Of a stretch of DNA of 32,419 bases, positions 17,776 through 25,477 are shown in pieces. Position 1 is the first letter of the stretch, and each line of letters begins with the position of its first letter. The position numbers and the translations under genes are program-made. Under the pieces are notes generated by a model that made no database searches, was not told the DNA's origin, and saw nothing but the letters and a program-made list of their open reading frames with translations. The stretch comes from a virus, in the IMG/VR virus record IMGVR_UViG_3300025674_000203, positions 1-32,419 of that record, one strand, 5' to 3'.

Positions 17776-19433
17776 CACATTACCTCAAAATCAATAGCAG
17801 TTTCATCGTGATACTTTAATCTAGTTGTATCATGGTCATACTTAGCGTGTCCAGAGGGGCCAGTTTTACCTGTAAACCTACTCTTAAGCACGATGAAATT
17901 AATTGTGTTTCTAATTTCTTCATCTTCGTTAGCCATGTCTCTAGCAAATCCGATGATATCAAATGATATTTGTTTGATTGAACCACTACCTTTGATGTCA
18001 TCCATGCTAGGCAATTTGCCTTGCTCGAAGGTCGAACCGCCCCCTTGAACTTTACGCAAGTGAGAGATAACTCCAAGCCATATGTTATGCTTTTTAGTAA
18101 GCTTAAGAAGGTCTGACATAACTTTATCGATAGCCTCGTTACCAGTGTAACCCTCTGCTCCTTCTGATACCGCGATTGTAATATGGTCAAGAATAAGGTA
18201 CTTGCACCCCATAAGAGCCATATACTCAATCTTATCAATGAGAGACTCATCACCAACAGAACCTTGATGATCGAGTAATACAAGCTGTTCGCTACCGAAT
18301 ACTGCACGGGATGCTTCCTCCTGTTCTTCAAGAGACACATCGTACTCTTGTAAATTACGTTCGAGTTTCATCTGAATAAACTTTTCTGCTGTATCACCAA
18401 CAGATTCTTCAAGTGAAATCATACCGATTTTATCTTCTGTTTTATCAAGAAGATCTAATACAATCTCTTTAATAACAGTTGACTTACCGCTACCAGTACC
18501 CGAAGTAAACAAAGTAATCTCACCAAAGCGCATACCTTTAGTCTTATCATTAATGCCTGTTAGACAAGCAGGATAAGCGACAGACTCAGTAGAGCGTCTT
18601 GCAAGATATTGTTCCCATACAGGGTCATGGCCTACTACGATACCAGCAGGACTAAATGGTTGTGCATCCCAGATAGCACGCATAACACCTTGATAGCCTG
18701 ATGCCTTGTAAAGCTCACAAGGATCTTTAGCTGTTGTTGTAGCAATTTTAACTTTATCAATACCGATAATGTTAGCAGCTTCTTTTATAGCCTTCTTTCC
18801 TGCTGCATCATTGTCAAAGAACAATACGACTTCTTCAAATGACCTAATCCACTCTCTTGCTTGCAACAAGCTTTTGAGGTTACTAGCCGAGGCAATACTG
18901 ATTGCAGGATAAATCTTATTATAATGATCCATAGAGGCTTGTGCAACGGACATTGCGTCAAATTCACCTTCCGTGATGACGAGACGCTTGCCTCCCATTC
19001 CAAAGCTTTGGCAACCAAAAGGCCAGACATCTTTAAAGTCTCCTACAGTTTTAAATTGTTTAGGTAGTGTTCTTACTTTATAAGCAATTAACTCATTGTC
19101 TTTGTAGTAAGGGTAGTTATAAGCAGTGATATTACGCTCACTGTCGTATGTAGCACGAACACCGTAATGTTCTGCAATTGATTTCTTAATGCCTCTATCT
19201 TGGCAACCACGATAGTCACCGAGTTGAGACTCAAATAATTCTAGGCTTGTGATTTGAGGTGCTGCTACAGCCATATCCTCTTCCTCTTCATTTATATTGC
19301 GTTCATAGTGATTACAAACAAAACAGTATCCATGACCATCATCGTATATAGCAAAGCCATCTGATGACGGACAAGCAGGACATTTAGTTTTGCCTACCTC
19401 TTTACTCTCCGTATAGTCGCTCTTCTTTGGCAT
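17775..19433 (-). CDS. Bifunctional DNA primase-helicase (T7 gp4-like)
   Basis: A 552-residue replication protein, close to T7 gp4 (566). An N-terminal Cys4 zinc-binding domain (C18, C21, C37, C40) would read the primer template. A TOPRIM primase core has EGEFDA (155-160) and FFDNDAAGKKA (205-215). The helicase half has Walker A GTGSGKST (312-319), LEESV (341-345), a Walker B-like YLILDH, KGSGSIKQISFDII, and RFTGKTG with a YD..TTRL end. The presence of the zinc domain means both activities should be made. It would form a ring on the lagging strand and work with the polymerase, exonuclease and ssDNA-binding protein in this operon. Confidence 0.95.
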   Translation of the reverse strand: MPKKSDYTESKEVGKTKCPACPSSDGFAIYDDGHGYCFVCNHYERNINEEEEDMAVAAPQITSLELFESQLGDYRGCQDRGIKKSIAEHYGVRATYDSERNITAYNYPYYKDNELIAYKVRTLPKQFKTVGDFKDVWPFGCQSFGMGGKRLVITEGEFDAMSVAQASMDHYNKIYPAISIASASNLKSLLQAREWIRSFEEVVLFFDNDAAGKKAIKEAANIIGIDKVKIATTTAKDPCELYKASGYQGVMRAIWDAQPFSPAGIVVGHDPVWEQYLARRSTESVAYPACLTGINDKTKGMRFGEITLFTSGTGSGKSTVIKEIVLDLLDKTEDKIGMISLEESVGDTAEKFIQMKLERNLQEYDVSLEEQEEASRAVFGSEQLVLLDHQGSVGDESLIDKIEYMALMGCKYLILDHITIAVSEGAEGYTGNEAIDKVMSDLLKLTKKHNIWLGVISHLRKVQGGGSTFEQGKLPSMDDIKGSGSIKQISFDIIGFARDMANEDEEIRNTINFIVLKSRFTGKTGPSGHAKYDHDTTRLKYHDETAIDFEVM

Positions 19434-19611
19434 AACGATTATTCCTTTTCTTCTGCCGAGTTTTACTAGACTTAGTTACCTTTTGTCGTCTTTCTTCTTT
19501 ACCGATAATATAATCAGATAAGTACTCATCATACTCAGAAACGTCAGGTTCATACTTCTTTCCGTCAATTATCTGTTGATTAGGTATCTTATTATACATT
19601 GGATTTCGCAT
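19402..19611 (-). CDS. Small basic protein, unknown
   Basis: A 69-residue protein with GAGG six bases before the ATG, overlapping the preceding gene by 20 bases and the primase-helicase start by 32. The first half has many Tyr and acidic residues (EPDVSEYDEYLSDYIIG); the second half is very basic (KEERRQKVTKSSKTRQKKR), which suggests nucleic-acid binding. No family recognised. Confidence 0.65.
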   Translation of the reverse strand: MRNPMYNKIPNQQIIDGKKYEPDVSEYDEYLSDYIIGKEERRQKVTKSSKTRQKKRNNRYAKEERLYGE

Positions 19612-20275
19612 TGTATTCCTCTATAAATGATTTAGTGAGCATCCATTTCTCACTGCCAAGTGTTTTATTATAATAAACTTTCTCTCCGTTCTCATCTACT
19701 TCAGTAAGAACATTGAGGTTTATCTGCCATTTTATTTCTAAGTAATTAAGCGAAGACTTGTCAGGTGCTTCAGCCATAATAAGATAATCAAATGCTTCAG
19801 GATTATCTGAAACTTTCTGTGAAGTATCTACACCAGATGAACCATAAGTTTTCCAGTTAGATTGTCTTACACGCTTACCTTTACTATAGTTCCAGTAAGA
19901 TTTCTTGCCTACATATTTCTTTCCAGTAGACTTTTCAGTAATCATGTAAACAAAGCCTTCATTCTCATATGGATTAATGTCAGCCATATTAGGAATTAAC
20001 TCCCATTGACCATGTGGTAATGCATCTGCACCTGTAGCTTGCCAAGCTTTCTGATCGAAGGCTACACATACAGTGCTACTCTTAGGGTTAACCCATACAG
20101 TCAGGTCACCTTCCCAGCCCTTCTTTAGCTTAAGTTTAGTTCTGAGGTTAGACTTACATCTAATCTCACCGTGTTCCTCAGTAGTAATGCCGACCCAACC
20201 TCCTGAGTCAACATTACTTACCTCTGTTATGATAACATCTTCATAACGTTGGTGGTCTTGTGTATTGGTAGTCAT
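19592..20275 (-). CDS. GIY-YIG-type endonuclease
   Basis: Start chosen at 20275 (MTTNTQ) with GAGG about seven bases upstream; 227 residues. The C-terminal half carries a GIY-YIG nuclease pattern: GFVYMITEKSTGKKYVGKK (107-125) with the VYM and KYVG halves, SNWKTYGSSG (139-148), a likely metal-binding E180 in NYLEIKWQ, and N203 in YYNKTLG. The N-terminal 95 residues look like a small beta domain (WVGITTEEHGEIRC, LTVWVNPKSSTVCVAF). It lies between the exonuclease and the primase, where T7-like operons often carry the junction endonuclease gp3, so a recombination or host-DNA-degradation role is as likely as homing. Confidence 0.75.
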   Translation of the reverse strand: MTTNTQDHQRYEDVIITEVSNVDSGGWVGITTEEHGEIRCKSNLRTKLKLKKGWEGDLTVWVNPKSSTVCVAFDQKAWQATGADALPHGQWELIPNMADINPYENEGFVYMITEKSTGKKYVGKKSYWNYSKGKRVRQSNWKTYGSSGVDTSQKVSDNPEAFDYLIMAEAPDKSSLNYLEIKWQINLNVLTEVDENGEKVYYNKTLGSEKWMLTKSFIEEYNAKSNV

Positions 20276-20276
20276 A

Positions 20277-20963
20277 TTACACCTCAAAGAAGTCAGTTGG
20301 ATCGCGCAAGATATGAATACCGTTTGCTGTTTCCAGTAACTTCTCCTTCCAATTTACTATGCCGTATTTAGCCCTGTAAGCAGCAATGACACGCTTCTTA
20401 CGTCTATTTATTGGCACACCTTTAAGCATTGCTTCTGCTTTCTTTGGACCAATCTTAGGGAGTCCAGGTAGATTATCTGTTGGATCACCTTTAAGCATTT
20501 GAGTCCAGTAAAGAAGGTCTGCGGTATCTTCATCGATTTCGTAGAACTCTTCCTTCTTAGGATTAAAATGTTTTCCTGGAATACAATCAAGGTCTTTATC
20601 GATATGTACTACAGTAAAGTCTAACCATTCATTAGCACATTCAGTTGCTTTAATACGAACCATGTCGTCAGCTTCCATACCGTCTGAAGGTATAGCAAGC
20701 TCTTTATCGATAAGCAATTGTATTAATGGCCTAAAGAATTTAGCCTTTTCAGGTGGGTCTTTACGATTAGACTTGTATTGTGGGCATAAGTTATAACGAA
20801 AGTTATCTTTACCTGCACAATAAATAATCTTCTCATCAGCCCACACAGGCTCAATCCAATACTTATTTAATATGTTTTGATAGTTCTCAAATGCAGCATC
20901 AAGATCGGGTTGATCCCAAGCTGACTGATAGATACAACTATCAGCATCAATAATAGCAATCAT
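20277..20963 (-). CDS. 5'-3' exonuclease (PIN/FEN-type, T7 gp6-like)
   Basis: A 228-residue nuclease of the family that removes RNA primers and resects 5' ends. Metal-binding acidic clusters are visible: IDADSCIY (5-12), EADDM (97-101) and IDKDLDCIPG (121-130). The helix-three-turn-helix KGDPTDNLPGLPKIGPKKA (158-176) follows. T7 gp6 is longer (300). It lies 12 bases after the DNA polymerase gene, the usual partner, and two bases before the endonuclease start. Confidence 0.92.
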   Translation of the reverse strand: MIAIIDADSCIYQSAWDQPDLDAAFENYQNILNKYWIEPVWADEKIIYCAGKDNFRYNLCPQYKSNRKDPPEKAKFFRPLIQLLIDKELAIPSDGMEADDMVRIKATECANEWLDFTVVHIDKDLDCIPGKHFNPKKEEFYEIDEDTADLLYWTQMLKGDPTDNLPGLPKIGPKKAEAMLKGVPINRRKKRVIAAYRAKYGIVNWKEKLLETANGIHILRDPTDFFEV

Positions 20964-20975
20964 AACGTATCCTTT

Positions 20976-22775
20976 CTAGTGTACGTCTGCGTAACAGTCA
21001 CCAATGACACCATCGCCATCCATACACTGTACGTTGAATTGTTTAGGCGCTTCACGGAATGCTTCAACACATATTTCTTTTACCCGTTCAGCGTGTTCTT
21101 CTTTGGCTACCCATGCCATCTCATCGTGGTAGAAGATAACAGGGTAAGCATCTAAGTTTTCATAAGCAATTGTTTCCATTGCATAACCTACAGCGGCCTT
21201 ACAAGTAATTGCTTCAGCACTTTGTAGAAGATAGTTGAGCGACTGGTGAGCCGATCCAACGTAAACCCTTCTACCATCTAATCCAGGAATGAAGGCATCA
21301 CCATATCCGTTCTTTGTTTGTTGAAAGATATGATCAAGTTTAGCTTTAATCTTACCTAGTCCAGGAATTGCTGACTGGTATTTCTGTTTGCTGGCATTAC
21401 CAGCTTTATCATCAGGCTTACCAGTGAGAATAGTGCCAAGCTTGCGGCCACCACCGCCAAATAGGTAGGCATAAAGCCAACGCTTAGCATCACCACGGCT
21501 ACTCCCAAGAATACTTGCGTTATAAGAATGAATGTCTCCATCTGTAACCTCCTTAGTAAACTTATCATCACCAATGTAGTGACACAAGGCTCTCATCTGA
21601 TTACCAGCTGAGTCAGCACCGACTACTCGATATCCGTCTTCACAGATAAATAGACTGCGCATCTCTTTGCCCCATGCTGCATCTACACTAGGTAAGTTAG
21701 TAATTACTTCGTGTCTTGCTCTGTATGTAGGCGTACCGATAACCCACATTCTTCCATGTAGCCTATCTCCCTTAACCTCTTTAAGCCAGCCTTCGAGAAT
21801 AGACCTTCTCGATCTTGTTGTGTAGTATCTGTCGATGTCTCGTCCGACTTCTCCGAGCAGTTCGAGGCTTGTTGTTGTAAGCTTTGGACTCGTCTTATGG
21901 AACTCATAGCCAACCTTCTTGTAATTCCAATCATCTGGTTTCCATCCTATAGTATAAAGATATTCTTTGACTTCTTCCATGTTACCAAGTGTAACTTGTG
22001 TAGTATAACTTCGTTGGAACTCTTGCTTTGGATCCCAGTCATCTACTTCAGGCTCATGTCCAAGATACTCAGTCAGAAGCCTACGAGTAACGGCAGTGAA
22101 GTCACCTTTCTTAGTGTACTTAGCTAACTTAGGTTGTTTGTCTACCATGATAGTCATCTCAGGTAGTTGAGGATGTATCCGAGATTCAATTGCTTCAATC
22201 TCAGTTGTCATTTCTTCGTGCAGCTTGTTGGCTGCATCAACATCAAACAACCAGCCCTTCATTCTTACTTTGGCTTCGAATACTGCAGCATCATGTTCTG
22301 CTCGTAAACCTTTAGATATCAAGGGTTTAGTTGTTGATTGTTCTTTGAATTCCTTCATCAAGATTTCGTAGACCTTAGTATTAAGCTCAACATCTCTTAC
22401 ACAGTATGTAAGCATCTCTTCAGAGAACTCAGACCAGTTATCAAACTCAAACTTACTGTAGCCGAGGTGTTCACCCCAACCACCGAGTCCGTGCTTGTGT
22501 GGTCTCTTGTACTTAAGAACCTGACTCATAATCCACGTATCATATACGCGTTTATCATATAGATCAATGCCATACAATTTATTTAGTATAGCCATATCAT
22601 AGCCAATAATGTTGTGACCGATTAAGGCCTCCGCATTAGCCAAGAAGTTTAAGCCAAGCTCAATAGCATCAGGCTTCCACTTATAAATCTTCTTGGTATC
22701 AACGTCTTGAGCTACGATACACCACACCTTTGTGGCATCGATACCGTCAGTCTCTATGTCGAATACTAGTTTCAT
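20976..22775 (-). CDS. Family A DNA polymerase with 3'-5' exonuclease (T7 gp5-like)
   Basis: The start at 22775 (MKLVFDIETDG) has AAGGA five bases upstream and puts Exo I at the N-terminus as in T7 gp5; an in-frame ATG 42 bases earlier lacks a ribosome site. The protein has 599 residues. Proofreading motifs: FDIETDG (D6, E8), LIGHNIIGYD and YCVRDVELN. Polymerase motifs: ADSAGNQMRALCHYIGD (A) with DGDIHSYNA, RGDAKRWLYAYLFGGGGRK (B), LDGRRVYVGSAHQSLNYLLQ, and YHDEMAW (C, HDE). T7 gp5 has 704 residues, so some thumb or thioredoxin-loop sequence is probably missing. Confidence 0.95.
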   Translation of the reverse strand: MKLVFDIETDGIDATKVWCIVAQDVDTKKIYKWKPDAIELGLNFLANAEALIGHNIIGYDMAILNKLYGIDLYDKRVYDTWIMSQVLKYKRPHKHGLGGWGEHLGYSKFEFDNWSEFSEEMLTYCVRDVELNTKVYEILMKEFKEQSTTKPLISKGLRAEHDAAVFEAKVRMKGWLFDVDAANKLHEEMTTEIEAIESRIHPQLPEMTIMVDKQPKLAKYTKKGDFTAVTRRLLTEYLGHEPEVDDWDPKQEFQRSYTTQVTLGNMEEVKEYLYTIGWKPDDWNYKKVGYEFHKTSPKLTTTSLELLGEVGRDIDRYYTTRSRRSILEGWLKEVKGDRLHGRMWVIGTPTYRARHEVITNLPSVDAAWGKEMRSLFICEDGYRVVGADSAGNQMRALCHYIGDDKFTKEVTDGDIHSYNASILGSSRGDAKRWLYAYLFGGGGRKLGTILTGKPDDKAGNASKQKYQSAIPGLGKIKAKLDHIFQQTKNGYGDAFIPGLDGRRVYVGSAHQSLNYLLQSAEAITCKAAVGYAMETIAYENLDAYPVIFYHDEMAWVAKEEHAERVKEICVEAFREAPKQFNVQCMDGDGVIGDCYADVH

Positions 22776-22896
22776 CTTCGTCCTTTCCGTTGACACATCT
22801 TGGACAACTAATTTCATCTGAGAGGAAGTCTAACGCTCCCTCATAATAGGTTGTGTTACAAACAAGACAACGGTTAGTAGTCCTTGACCTGTTCAT
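22747..22896 (-). CDS. Zinc-ribbon microprotein
   Basis: A 49-residue protein (start MNRSRTTNRCLVCN) with two CxxC pairs, C10/C13 and C31/C34, separated by a 17-residue linker: a zinc-ribbon layout. It overlaps the start of the DNA polymerase gene by 29 bases and the end of the preceding gene by 23. The ribosome site is poor, so coupled translation is likely. Function unknown; such small zinc proteins often bind host proteins or nucleic acid. Confidence 0.65.
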   Translation of the reverse strand: MNRSRTTNRCLVCNTTYYEGALDFLSDEISCPRCVNGKDEDETSIRHRD

Positions 22897-23089
22897 AAAG
22901 GTCTTTGTTGTTATTATACAACCATCCTTTTGCTTCATCAGAGATTTCTCCGTTCTTGACTTCTTTGTATCCAAGATACGCTGTAGCCAAGTGATTACAT
23001 TTGGGGTATCCACAGAACTGATCTCCTATCTTGTGTTGTTTACACTCTCTTCCAAGTGAGTCTTTATTATTGCATTTCACTATCGTCAT
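22874..23089 (-). CDS. Small Cys-containing protein, unknown
   Basis: A 71-residue protein (MTIVKCNNKDSLGRECKQHK). Cysteines at 6, 16, 26 and 31 with a histidine (CGYPKCNH) could bind zinc. The second half is charged and helical (EISDEAKGWLYNNNKDLYEQ). It overlaps both neighbours by 23 bases. No family recognised. Confidence 0.65.
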   Translation of the reverse strand: MTIVKCNNKDSLGRECKQHKIGDQFCGYPKCNHLATAYLGYKEVKNGEISDEAKGWLYNNNKDLYEQVKDY

Positions 23090-23210
23090 TGTATTCCACC
23101 ATAGCTATCATTATTTCTCTGCCATCAATCTGACATGAACACCATGCACAAGCAAACATAATTACTTTAAACGGTGTTGCCAGAAATGATTGTATGCTAC
23201 TCATATACCT
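23067..23210 (-). CDS. Short Cys-rich hydrophobic protein, unknown
   Basis: A 47-residue frame from ATG 23210 (MRYMSSIQ), with GGAG nine bases upstream; the ATG at 23204 is an alternative but only three bases after GAGG. The middle, SFLATPFKVIMFACAWCSCQ, is hydrophobic with three cysteines, so it could be a short membrane segment or a metal site; the end is acidic. It overlaps the next gene by 23 bases and the previous one by 14. The operon would have a gap without it. Confidence 0.5.
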   Translation of the reverse strand, partial: RYMSSIQSFLATPFKVIMFACAWCSCQIDGREIMIAMVEYNDDSEMQ

Positions 23211-23472
23211 CATAGTATACATCTCCATTATCTCTAATCTTAGTGTCTTCATAAGGCGCTACAAATCGTCTGTAGAATTCCATATTAGCACCTGTCAGCG
23301 CACCCATAACATCATTACAAGTCTGATAGTTAAGACCTTTTTCTTTTACAAAATGATGTATCATTGTAGCAATAAGATATTGAAGTTCACCTGCTGTAGT
23401 AGGTGGAGCATCATCAATTGCACTTTCAATCCACATAAAATCTGTACGGTTTTCCTTAGTAATATAAGGCAT
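23197..23472 (-). CDS. Conserved phage protein of the MPYI...GELQYL type
   Basis: A 91-residue protein with AAGGA six bases before the ATG. The sequence pattern (MPYITKENR, TTAGELQYLIATMIHHFV, GLNYQTCNDVMGAL, EFYRRFVAPYEDTKIRDNGD) matches a small conserved hypothetical family common in phages, which I recall as DUF6899; the number should be checked. Its function is not known. It lies among early small genes next to the deoxyribosyltransferase-like gene. Confidence 0.75.
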   Translation of the reverse strand: MPYITKENRTDFMWIESAIDDAPPTTAGELQYLIATMIHHFVKEKGLNYQTCNDVMGALTGANMEFYRRFVAPYEDTKIRDNGDVYYEVYE

Positions 23473-23484
23473 GATTATTCCTTT

Positions 23485-23922
23485 CTAATCAAAGTAATAG
23501 GTGCAAGCATCAAGACAGTCTTCTAGTGTATCGTGCTTTTCAGTGTAGATGCTCTCGTAGAACGGGTGTATAGAGTCATTTGGATTAGCCCACAAGATAA
23601 TAATTTTATTCTTCATGTGAGCAAACATAAGTTCCATTGCAGTGCCAGTGCCACGACCACTAGCCCTGCGTACATCAGCAAGTACTACAGTGCTGTTGGC
23701 GATGTCTTGCATGTCCATCTTAAAGATGCGTCTGCATACCGACTGTACTGGCACTCCCTTTTGTTCTAAAGTTAACTCATCGTGGAAAGTTACTCGTCTT
23801 GTTGGATCTAGGTATTGAATACCTGCATCATCCAAAACGTTCGACGCCTGAATCCTCCATCCCGTCATCCATTCTTCTGTGCAGTCCTCCATCGGACCTG
23901 CTAGATAAACGTAGTTCTTCAT
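23485..23922 (-). CDS. Nucleoside 2-deoxyribosyltransferase-like protein
   Basis: A 145-residue protein with an AAGGAAACAGG ribosome site. It has the family outline: YVYLAGPMEDCTEEW at the N-terminus (base and sugar pocket), KMDMQDIANSTVVLADV in the middle, and GRGTGTAMELMFAH with the acidic residue expected at the active site. The family moves or hydrolyses the N-glycosidic bond of deoxynucleosides or nucleotides. In a phage early operon this points to nucleotide salvage or turnover of host or modified nucleotides. The exact substrate cannot be read. Confidence 0.75.
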   Translation of the reverse strand: MKNYVYLAGPMEDCTEEWMTGWRIQASNVLDDAGIQYLDPTRRVTFHDELTLEQKGVPVQSVCRRIFKMDMQDIANSTVVLADVRRASGRGTGTAMELMFAHMKNKIIILWANPNDSIHPFYESIYTEKHDTLEDCLDACTYYFD

Positions 23923-24100
23923 CCTGTTTCCTTTCGTTCTCTAGGATATACATCTTAATTTCTTCTATAAGTTTTACTACTTTAACATAATGATTGTGGC
24001 CTGATTTACCTCGCATATTCATTTCAGACCAATAGTCTGCGCAATCACTTAGTGTTGTTATTGTTGGTTGCAAGCTCTCTCTCAATGTCTTTAAGCGCAT
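23828..24100 (-). CDS. Hypothetical protein with uncertain start
   Basis: A frame of 90 residues from ATG 24100; ATGs at 24022 or 24016 (MNMRGKSGHNHY) are alternatives that avoid the 56-base overlap with the previous gene, but none has a strong ribosome site. The central helix KVVKLIEEIKMYILENERKQ looks protein-like. The last 30 residues share 95 bases with the deoxyribosyltransferase-like gene and are rich in Arg, Asp and Gly. Without this gene, about 120 bases of the operon would be unexplained. Confidence 0.45.
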   Translation of the reverse strand: MRLKTLRESLQPTITTLSDCADYWSEMNMRGKSGHNHYVKVVKLIEEIKMYILENERKQDEELRLSSRSDGGLHRRMDDGMEDSGVERFG

Positions 24101-24371
24101 CTTGTAGTGCCTCTCTTAAGTCTGTGGCAATACTTAAACTGCCTTCCTCATCTATGATAATGTTTTCTTCTACCATATTATCGAAACATACACCAGAAAA
24201 TTGTAAGAAAAGAAAGAGATAGGCCAGCTCATCGTCTATTTTGTCTTTGAGCGATGGCCCATCTAATACTTCCCACAAGCTAACGATCCCTGCTTCCAGC
24301 AATCGTTGCTCGTCATTTTCTAGTTCTACTTCGACTTTATGTCTAGGTTTAAAGTCGATTACATCACCCAT
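24045..24371 (-). CDS. Hypothetical acidic protein
   Basis: A 108-residue protein starting on a TAATG overlap with the ssDNA-binding-like gene, so the two are translationally linked. It is acidic and helical (VEVELENDEQRLLEAGIVS; DDELAYLFLFLQFSGV; LREALQDALKDIEREL) and ends in an Asn-rich tail. No family recognised. Confidence 0.7.
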   Translation of the reverse strand: MGDVIDFKPRHKVEVELENDEQRLLEAGIVSLWEVLDGPSLKDKIDDELAYLFLFLQFSGVCFDNMVEENIIIDEEGSLSIATDLREALQDALKDIERELATNNNNTK

Positions 24372-24856
24372 TAAAAGTCTACCTGTGCATCACCTTCTGA
24401 TTCACCTTCAATGACATCAAAGTCTGTACCAGTGTTTGGTGTGTACTCTTTAAGGTCTGTTACTTGTACTTTAGACAAGATGCTTGCCACACCCTTACGC
24501 CCACCTACATCATACGGATACTGGAACAGCATAACGTTACCGACACTACCATTACCTACTTTGTTTCCGTCCATGCTTTTCTTAGCACCGTCTAGTACTT
24601 CGGGTGCATCGTTAGGCTCACCGTCTTTCTTAATGGCTTTACGCTTTACGTTTGTCTTATAGAATACACCGCTATCGTCTTCTTCTGTCTTGACATTGAG
24701 ATAGAAGTCTTCCTTCCACTTCTTTGCTTCGTCCTTATCACGAGTACGCATTTGTAGTTCCCACTGTAGTGTACCGAAAGGCTCTACAGGCTTTACTAGC
24801 TTTGCCCAGTGAAGTTCAGCATTACGAATAATCTCAGTACGTTTTTCATTAATCAT
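24371..24856 (-). CDS. Second ssDNA-binding-like protein (gp2.5-type paralogue)
   Basis: A 161-residue protein related to the one at 28179-28643. Both have an NAxLxWAK/LNFAKVY-like start, a PFG motif, GNGSVGNVM versus GNGSTGNIM, VQVTDLKEYTP versus VQVMDLKEYNP, and an acidic tail ending in DF. This layout, an OB-type core with an acidic C-terminus ending in Phe, is that of T7 gp2.5. It coats single-stranded DNA and recruits replication proteins through the tail. This copy has an extra insert (KKDGEPNDAPEVLDGAKKSM). Both copies are intact, so the two may have divided tasks. Confidence 0.7.
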   Translation of the reverse strand: MINEKRTEIIRNAELHWAKLVKPVEPFGTLQWELQMRTRDKDEAKKWKEDFYLNVKTEEDDSGVFYKTNVKRKAIKKDGEPNDAPEVLDGAKKSMDGNKVGNGSVGNVMLFQYPYDVGGRKGVASILSKVQVTDLKEYTPNTGTDFDVIEGESEGDAQVDF

Positions 24857-25013
24857 TTTTATATTCCTCTAGTTTAATCTCATTGTTACAAGAGTAACAG
24901 TACAGTCTCGAAGACAACTCTTTGAGTGCCTCCGAAACATACTGTACATTCTTACAGTGAATGCATTCTATTCTCGTTCTTTCAGTTCCTTTATCAGATA
25001 AGTCAGATACCAT
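24849..25013 (-). CDS. Zinc-ribbon microprotein
   Basis: A 54-residue protein from ATG 25013 (MVSDLSDKGTERTRIECIHC), with AGAAGG about four bases upstream. Two CxxC pairs, C17/C20 and C39/C42 (ECIHC and YCYSC), make a zinc ribbon. It overlaps the DUF3310-like gene by 46 bases and the ssDNA-binding-like gene by eight. The cysteine layout across the otherwise unassigned stretch argues that it is real. Confidence 0.6.
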   Translation of the reverse strand: MVSDLSDKGTERTRIECIHCKNVQYVSEALKELSSRLYCYSCNNEIKLEEYKND

Positions 25014-25204
25014 TGTACCTTCTCTAACTCCTGTATTTTAGAGTCTTTCTTACCGTATCTCATAAGATACTTGTAGATCTGACCCATTAAATGCGCTTCA
25101 ACACCGTCAAAGCCATCAAGCATATAAACCATCATGTCCATATACTCATATCCAGGCACTATTTCTTTGTAGTGCTTGGGACTAATTGCATTATTCTCTT
25201 CCAT
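24968..25204 (-). CDS. DUF3310-family protein (T7 gp1.7-related)
   Basis: A 78-residue protein with the family pattern ISPKHYKEI near the start and IYKYLMRYGKKDSKIQELEK followed by VQWYLTYLI at the end. The family is widespread in phages; T7 gp1.7, a nucleotide kinase, is a larger relative. This copy consists of little more than the core, so kinase activity should not be assumed. It lies among the early genes. Confidence 0.8.
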   Translation of the reverse strand: MEENNAISPKHYKEIVPGYEYMDMMVYMLDGFDGVEAHLMGQIYKYLMRYGKKDSKIQELEKVQWYLTYLIKELKERE

Positions 25205-25313
25205 CTTTAGCCTTTCTAAATCTGTGTTTAAAGAATACTATTGTGTTAAGACCTGTATTGAGAGTTACCATAGCAAGTAACCACCAATGTGTCCATGAGT
25301 CTAACCAATCTAT
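25191..25313 (-). CDS. Short membrane protein, start codon unusual or undetermined
   Basis: The frame encodes IDWLDSWTHWWLLAMVTL, then NTGLNTIVFFKHRFRKAKDG: a hydrophobic segment followed by a basic tail, the layout of a small membrane protein. The only in-frame ATG (25271) cuts it to 26 residues and removes half the segment. Upstream there is only ATA at 25313, with AGGGAG eight bases before it. Coordinates given are for the ATA start (40 residues). It overlaps the DUF3310-like gene by 14 bases. Confidence 0.4.
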   Translation of the reverse strand: MDWLDSWTHWWLLAMVTLNTGLNTIVFFKHRFRKAKDGRE

Positions 25314-25477
25314 TGTTCTATCTCCCTTCCTTCTACTACATAATTCTCTATTATTCTTTGACCATAGCCGTCACCACCATTCTCGTAGTAATCCTCAATG
25401 GCTTCATCTTCTGAGTCAGCTTCTATTTCTACGTAGTAAGCGGTGTGTTCACTTACTAAGAGTTGATAAGTAGGCAT
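25310..25477 (-). CDS. Small acidic protein resembling the DpnD/PcfM type
   Basis: A 55-residue protein (MPTYQLLVSEHTAYYVEIEA). The strand followed by VEIEADSEDEAIEDYYENG is the pattern of small DpnD/PcfM-like proteins, in which a V-x-A-x-S-x-x-E-A motif begins a helix. It overlaps the preceding gene by 29 bases. Function unknown. Confidence 0.6.
   Translation of the reverse strand: MPTYQLLVSEHTAYYVEIEADSEDEAIEDYYENGGDGYGQRIIENYVVEGREIEQ

Noticed and set aside
21940-21960. TATACTATAGGATGG on the minus strand inside the DNA polymerase gene, similar to a T7 start region
   Set aside because: It lacks the CACCC and A-rich elements shared by the three sites in gaps, and it is within coding sequence.
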